DNA of 64,000 nucleotides, from contig NZ_NNCE01000006.1 in NCBI RefSeq assembly GCF_002245785.1, positions 23,976 to 87,975 of the forward strand, read 5' to 3'. Of this stretch, positions 62,146 through 64,000 are shown one piece after another (position 1 is the first letter of the stretch; every line of letters begins with the position of its first letter). Made by a program: the position numbers and the translations under genes. The DNA comes from Mycoplasma testudineum (GTDB lineage: Bacteria; Bacillota_I; Bacilli_A; Mycoplasmatales; Metamycoplasmataceae). A model generated the notes under the pieces. It was not told the DNA's origin and did no database searches. It saw only the letters and a list, made by a program, of their open reading frames with translations.

Positions 62146-63818
62146 ATGAAAAATAGATTATTATATAGATGAGACAACTTTAAACACCAGCTACATCCAC
62201 CTTCTTATTCATCTTGAAAAGGAATTGTATTTGAGTCAATTAATAGAATCTATAAATCTGTAGGTTATTATGTAACCTTAATAATAGCATTTTTAGCATT
62301 ATTTGCATTAACTTTTTTCCTTTACTGTTGAATCAATCACAAATAAATGTTCTTGATGATGCAGTATACAATATTTCAAATTTTAGCCCTTTTTCACTAA
62401 TATTCATTTTAATTCACACAATTTTTGTTGCTTATCCTCTACTAGGAAGTAATAAGAAATCTGGTTACGAGTTATTAGTTGCTGTAAAACCAATTTCGAG
62501 ATTGTACGTATTTTTAACTAGGTGTTTAATAATATTTGCTTTTGTATTCTTGTATTCTTTAATTTATGGGACGTTAATAGGCATAATACTATTAAGCTAT
62601 ATGGCTAAATCAGATTATGTATTACCAATCTTTATAATTTTTATTAGAGCTGTATTTGTTATATTTGGTATAAGTGTATTATTTGTTTCGTTATTAGCTT
62701 TTTTATCACAAATAATCAATAGAGTTGGTGCACTTGTTATTGGCGTTGTCTCATCATTTATTATTGTTTTTGTTCCGATTGTTGTAATATCAGTTGGATC
62801 AATTGAAGATTCATCGTCGCGTATTAGTCCATATAATAGCGTGTTTGCGAATAGACAGCATATTGCAAATAAAAGGTCTTCATTACAAAACGAAGGAAAT
62901 CTTTCTATAATAAAAAATGGAAATGATATATTAAATCAAAATAATTTTTTACAATATTTCATTACACTTGATAAAAATAATGCTGATGATATTAATGTAA
63001 TAAATGAAATTCAGTCGATCCAAAACAAGGAGAGAAATTCTTTCCGTAATTTTTTTAAATATATCGATATCACTAATTTATTTAATAATGGAATTTTTAA
63101 AGTTGGCGGAATAAGCGATGAACTTGGTACAAGTAATTCAAATATTGTTCAATTTTCAAATTCTGAACTAGAAAAATTTTATGTTATTAACATAGTGCAA
63201 AATTCAGAAATAATAAAATATTTATTTGCATTGAATGCAACAAATAAAACAAATTCTGAACTTAATATTGTTCCAAAAATCGGTAGGTCTATTGGTGCAA
63301 GCGAAAATATTGAAAATGATTTTTTAAATATGTATAAATCAACTATTGAGTCGACTTTTATCGATGTTTTTAACACAAGCAATTCAACAGATATAAATGA
63401 AATCTTTCAAAATGGAATTGCTGCATCTCTAAGCAATTTAAATCGTGCGAACCCAATAAATTCTTGAAATTTCAACTTCAACTTAAGTGGTTCTAGTGGT
63501 TTTGTGATTACAAATGATAGTGGTTTGGAAGTGCAAATTTTAGATGATAATTTTGTTTTTGCGCAATTGATGTTTGCTCAAGTTTTAAATAATATTAGAT
63601 TTAATAGAAATTTTACACTTAATCCACAATTTGAATCTAATCCAAGAATTGGTACATTGAACCTTATTCCTTTAAACAATCAAAATGCTGTCTTCTATGC
63701 TGAATCAGGAATTGCACATTCACCAGTGCCGCCTACAATTATTTACATAATATTAGGATTGAGTGGATTGTTAATAAGTATGTATGTTGTAACAATCAAG
63801 AAAATTGTTGCGAATTAA
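62146..63818 (+). CDS. ABC-2-type permease with a -1 frameshift at T TTT TTC
   Basis: Two frames make one protein of about 557 residues. Frame one starts at the ATG 62146 (AAAAAGGG upstream) and encodes a cytoplasmic segment and the first membrane helix, then ends at TAA 62343-62345. The remainder, in the -1 frame, runs to 63818: helices with the ABC-2 pattern KSGYELLVAVKPISRLYVFL, two to three more helices, a large Asn-rich extracellular loop of about 300 residues and a final helix (PPTIIYIILGLSGLL). The join lies at 62313-62319, T TTT TTC read in frame one. Either a lost T in a T7 run or programmed slippage. No ATPase partner is in the window. Confidence 0.68.
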
Positions 63819-63928
63819 TTAAAATATTTTCAAGCATTTATCCCCTAACTAACACACAAATAACACTGTGAATTTTTGACCATTAATTGGAACTATTAAA
63901 ATATTATTAAAAATAAGTTTGTTTGTAG

Positions 63929-64000
63929 TGGTACCTTAAAGTTGGACTAAAAAAATTATATATATTCTAAGGAATGTTGTCTAAAGTTATAAGGCGACAT
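63929..64000 (+). mobile_element. Possible terminus of an IS150/IS3-type insertion sequence
   Basis: The sequence TGGTACCTTAAAGTTGGAC resembles the end of IS150-type elements (TGTACT...GTTGGAC). It follows an AT-rich gap of about 110 bases after the permease gene, and the window ends 70 bases later, so no transposase can be seen. Very tentative. Confidence 0.25.

Overview
The window comes from a mollicute of the Mycoplasma type. The DNA is strongly AT-rich. UGA must be read as tryptophan in almost every gene: gltX, nrdF, uvrA, lgt and the ECF and Pot transporters are intact only if it is. The genes belong to a small parasitic genome: a class Ib-like nrdFIE set, Pot, ECF and sugar ABC transporters, RNase J, HPr kinase, a FakA-PlsX lipid route, and surface proteins with little resemblance to known families. 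I cannot name the species; the gene set resembles the hominis-group lineages (inference).

Layout. 1-7.2 kb, minus strand: the 5' part of cmk, an unknown gene, dnaJ behind a CIRCE operator, a Q/N-rich protein, a P69/P29-like ABC pair, prmC and prfA. 7.3-9.1 kb: gltX and a DUF1934-like gene, then tRNA-Thr. 9.2-10.7 kb: three coupled two-helix membrane proteins. 10.8-11.8 kb: a formate/nitrite-type channel with a possible zinc-finger tail. 11.9-16.8 kb: a 1231-residue surface protein followed by a degenerate FtsZ-like protein. 16.9-20.2 kb: fakA-plsX-rnc. 20.3-23.6 kb: recO, RNase J and def. 23.7-29.0 kb, plus strand: rsmD, gmk, prpC, a Ser/Thr kinase whose membrane anchor is out of frame, rsgA, a nitroreductase and rpe. 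29.1-33.1 kb: nrdF-nrdI-nrdE behind a structured leader. 33.9-38.6 kb: potABCD. 39.4-44.2 kb: uvrA-hprK-lgt. 44.3-48.5 kb: an AlbA_2-domain protein divergent from a sugar-type ABC transporter. 48.6-53.6 kb: ecfA1-ecfA2-ecfT, an S-component-like protein and a His-rich lipoprotein. 53.8-58.4 kb: pgi, dhaK (interrupted), dhaL, dhaM, rpmB and msrB. 58.6-64 kb: an RpiR-like regulator, two secreted or surface proteins, an ABC-2 permease with a frameshift at a slippery site, and possibly the end of an IS3-type element.

How the genes work together. Many neighbours overlap by 1 to 19 bases (TAATG, TAGTG and longer), so translational coupling is the main operon device. Phospholipid precursors are made by FakA-PlsX. 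Phosphorylation control comes from PrpC and the kinase, and from HprK. Deoxynucleotides come from the nrd operon. Small molecules enter by the Pot, ECF and sugar ABC systems.

Most notable points: (1) NrdF has lost three metal-binding glutamates in exactly the V/P/K pattern of the metal-free, DOPA-radical class Ie reductase; (2) the nrd leader contains an RNA resembling the cobalamin-riboswitch core; (3) an FtsZ-like protein without the GTP-binding glycine loop sits beside a large surface protein, reminiscent of the P42 FtsZ paralogue of the Mycoplasma mobile gliding locus; (4) seven genes share a -10 box exactly six bases before the ATG, implying leaderless mRNAs; (5) three genes are interrupted (kinase tail, dhaK, ABC-2 permease), one of them at a textbook -1 slippery heptamer.
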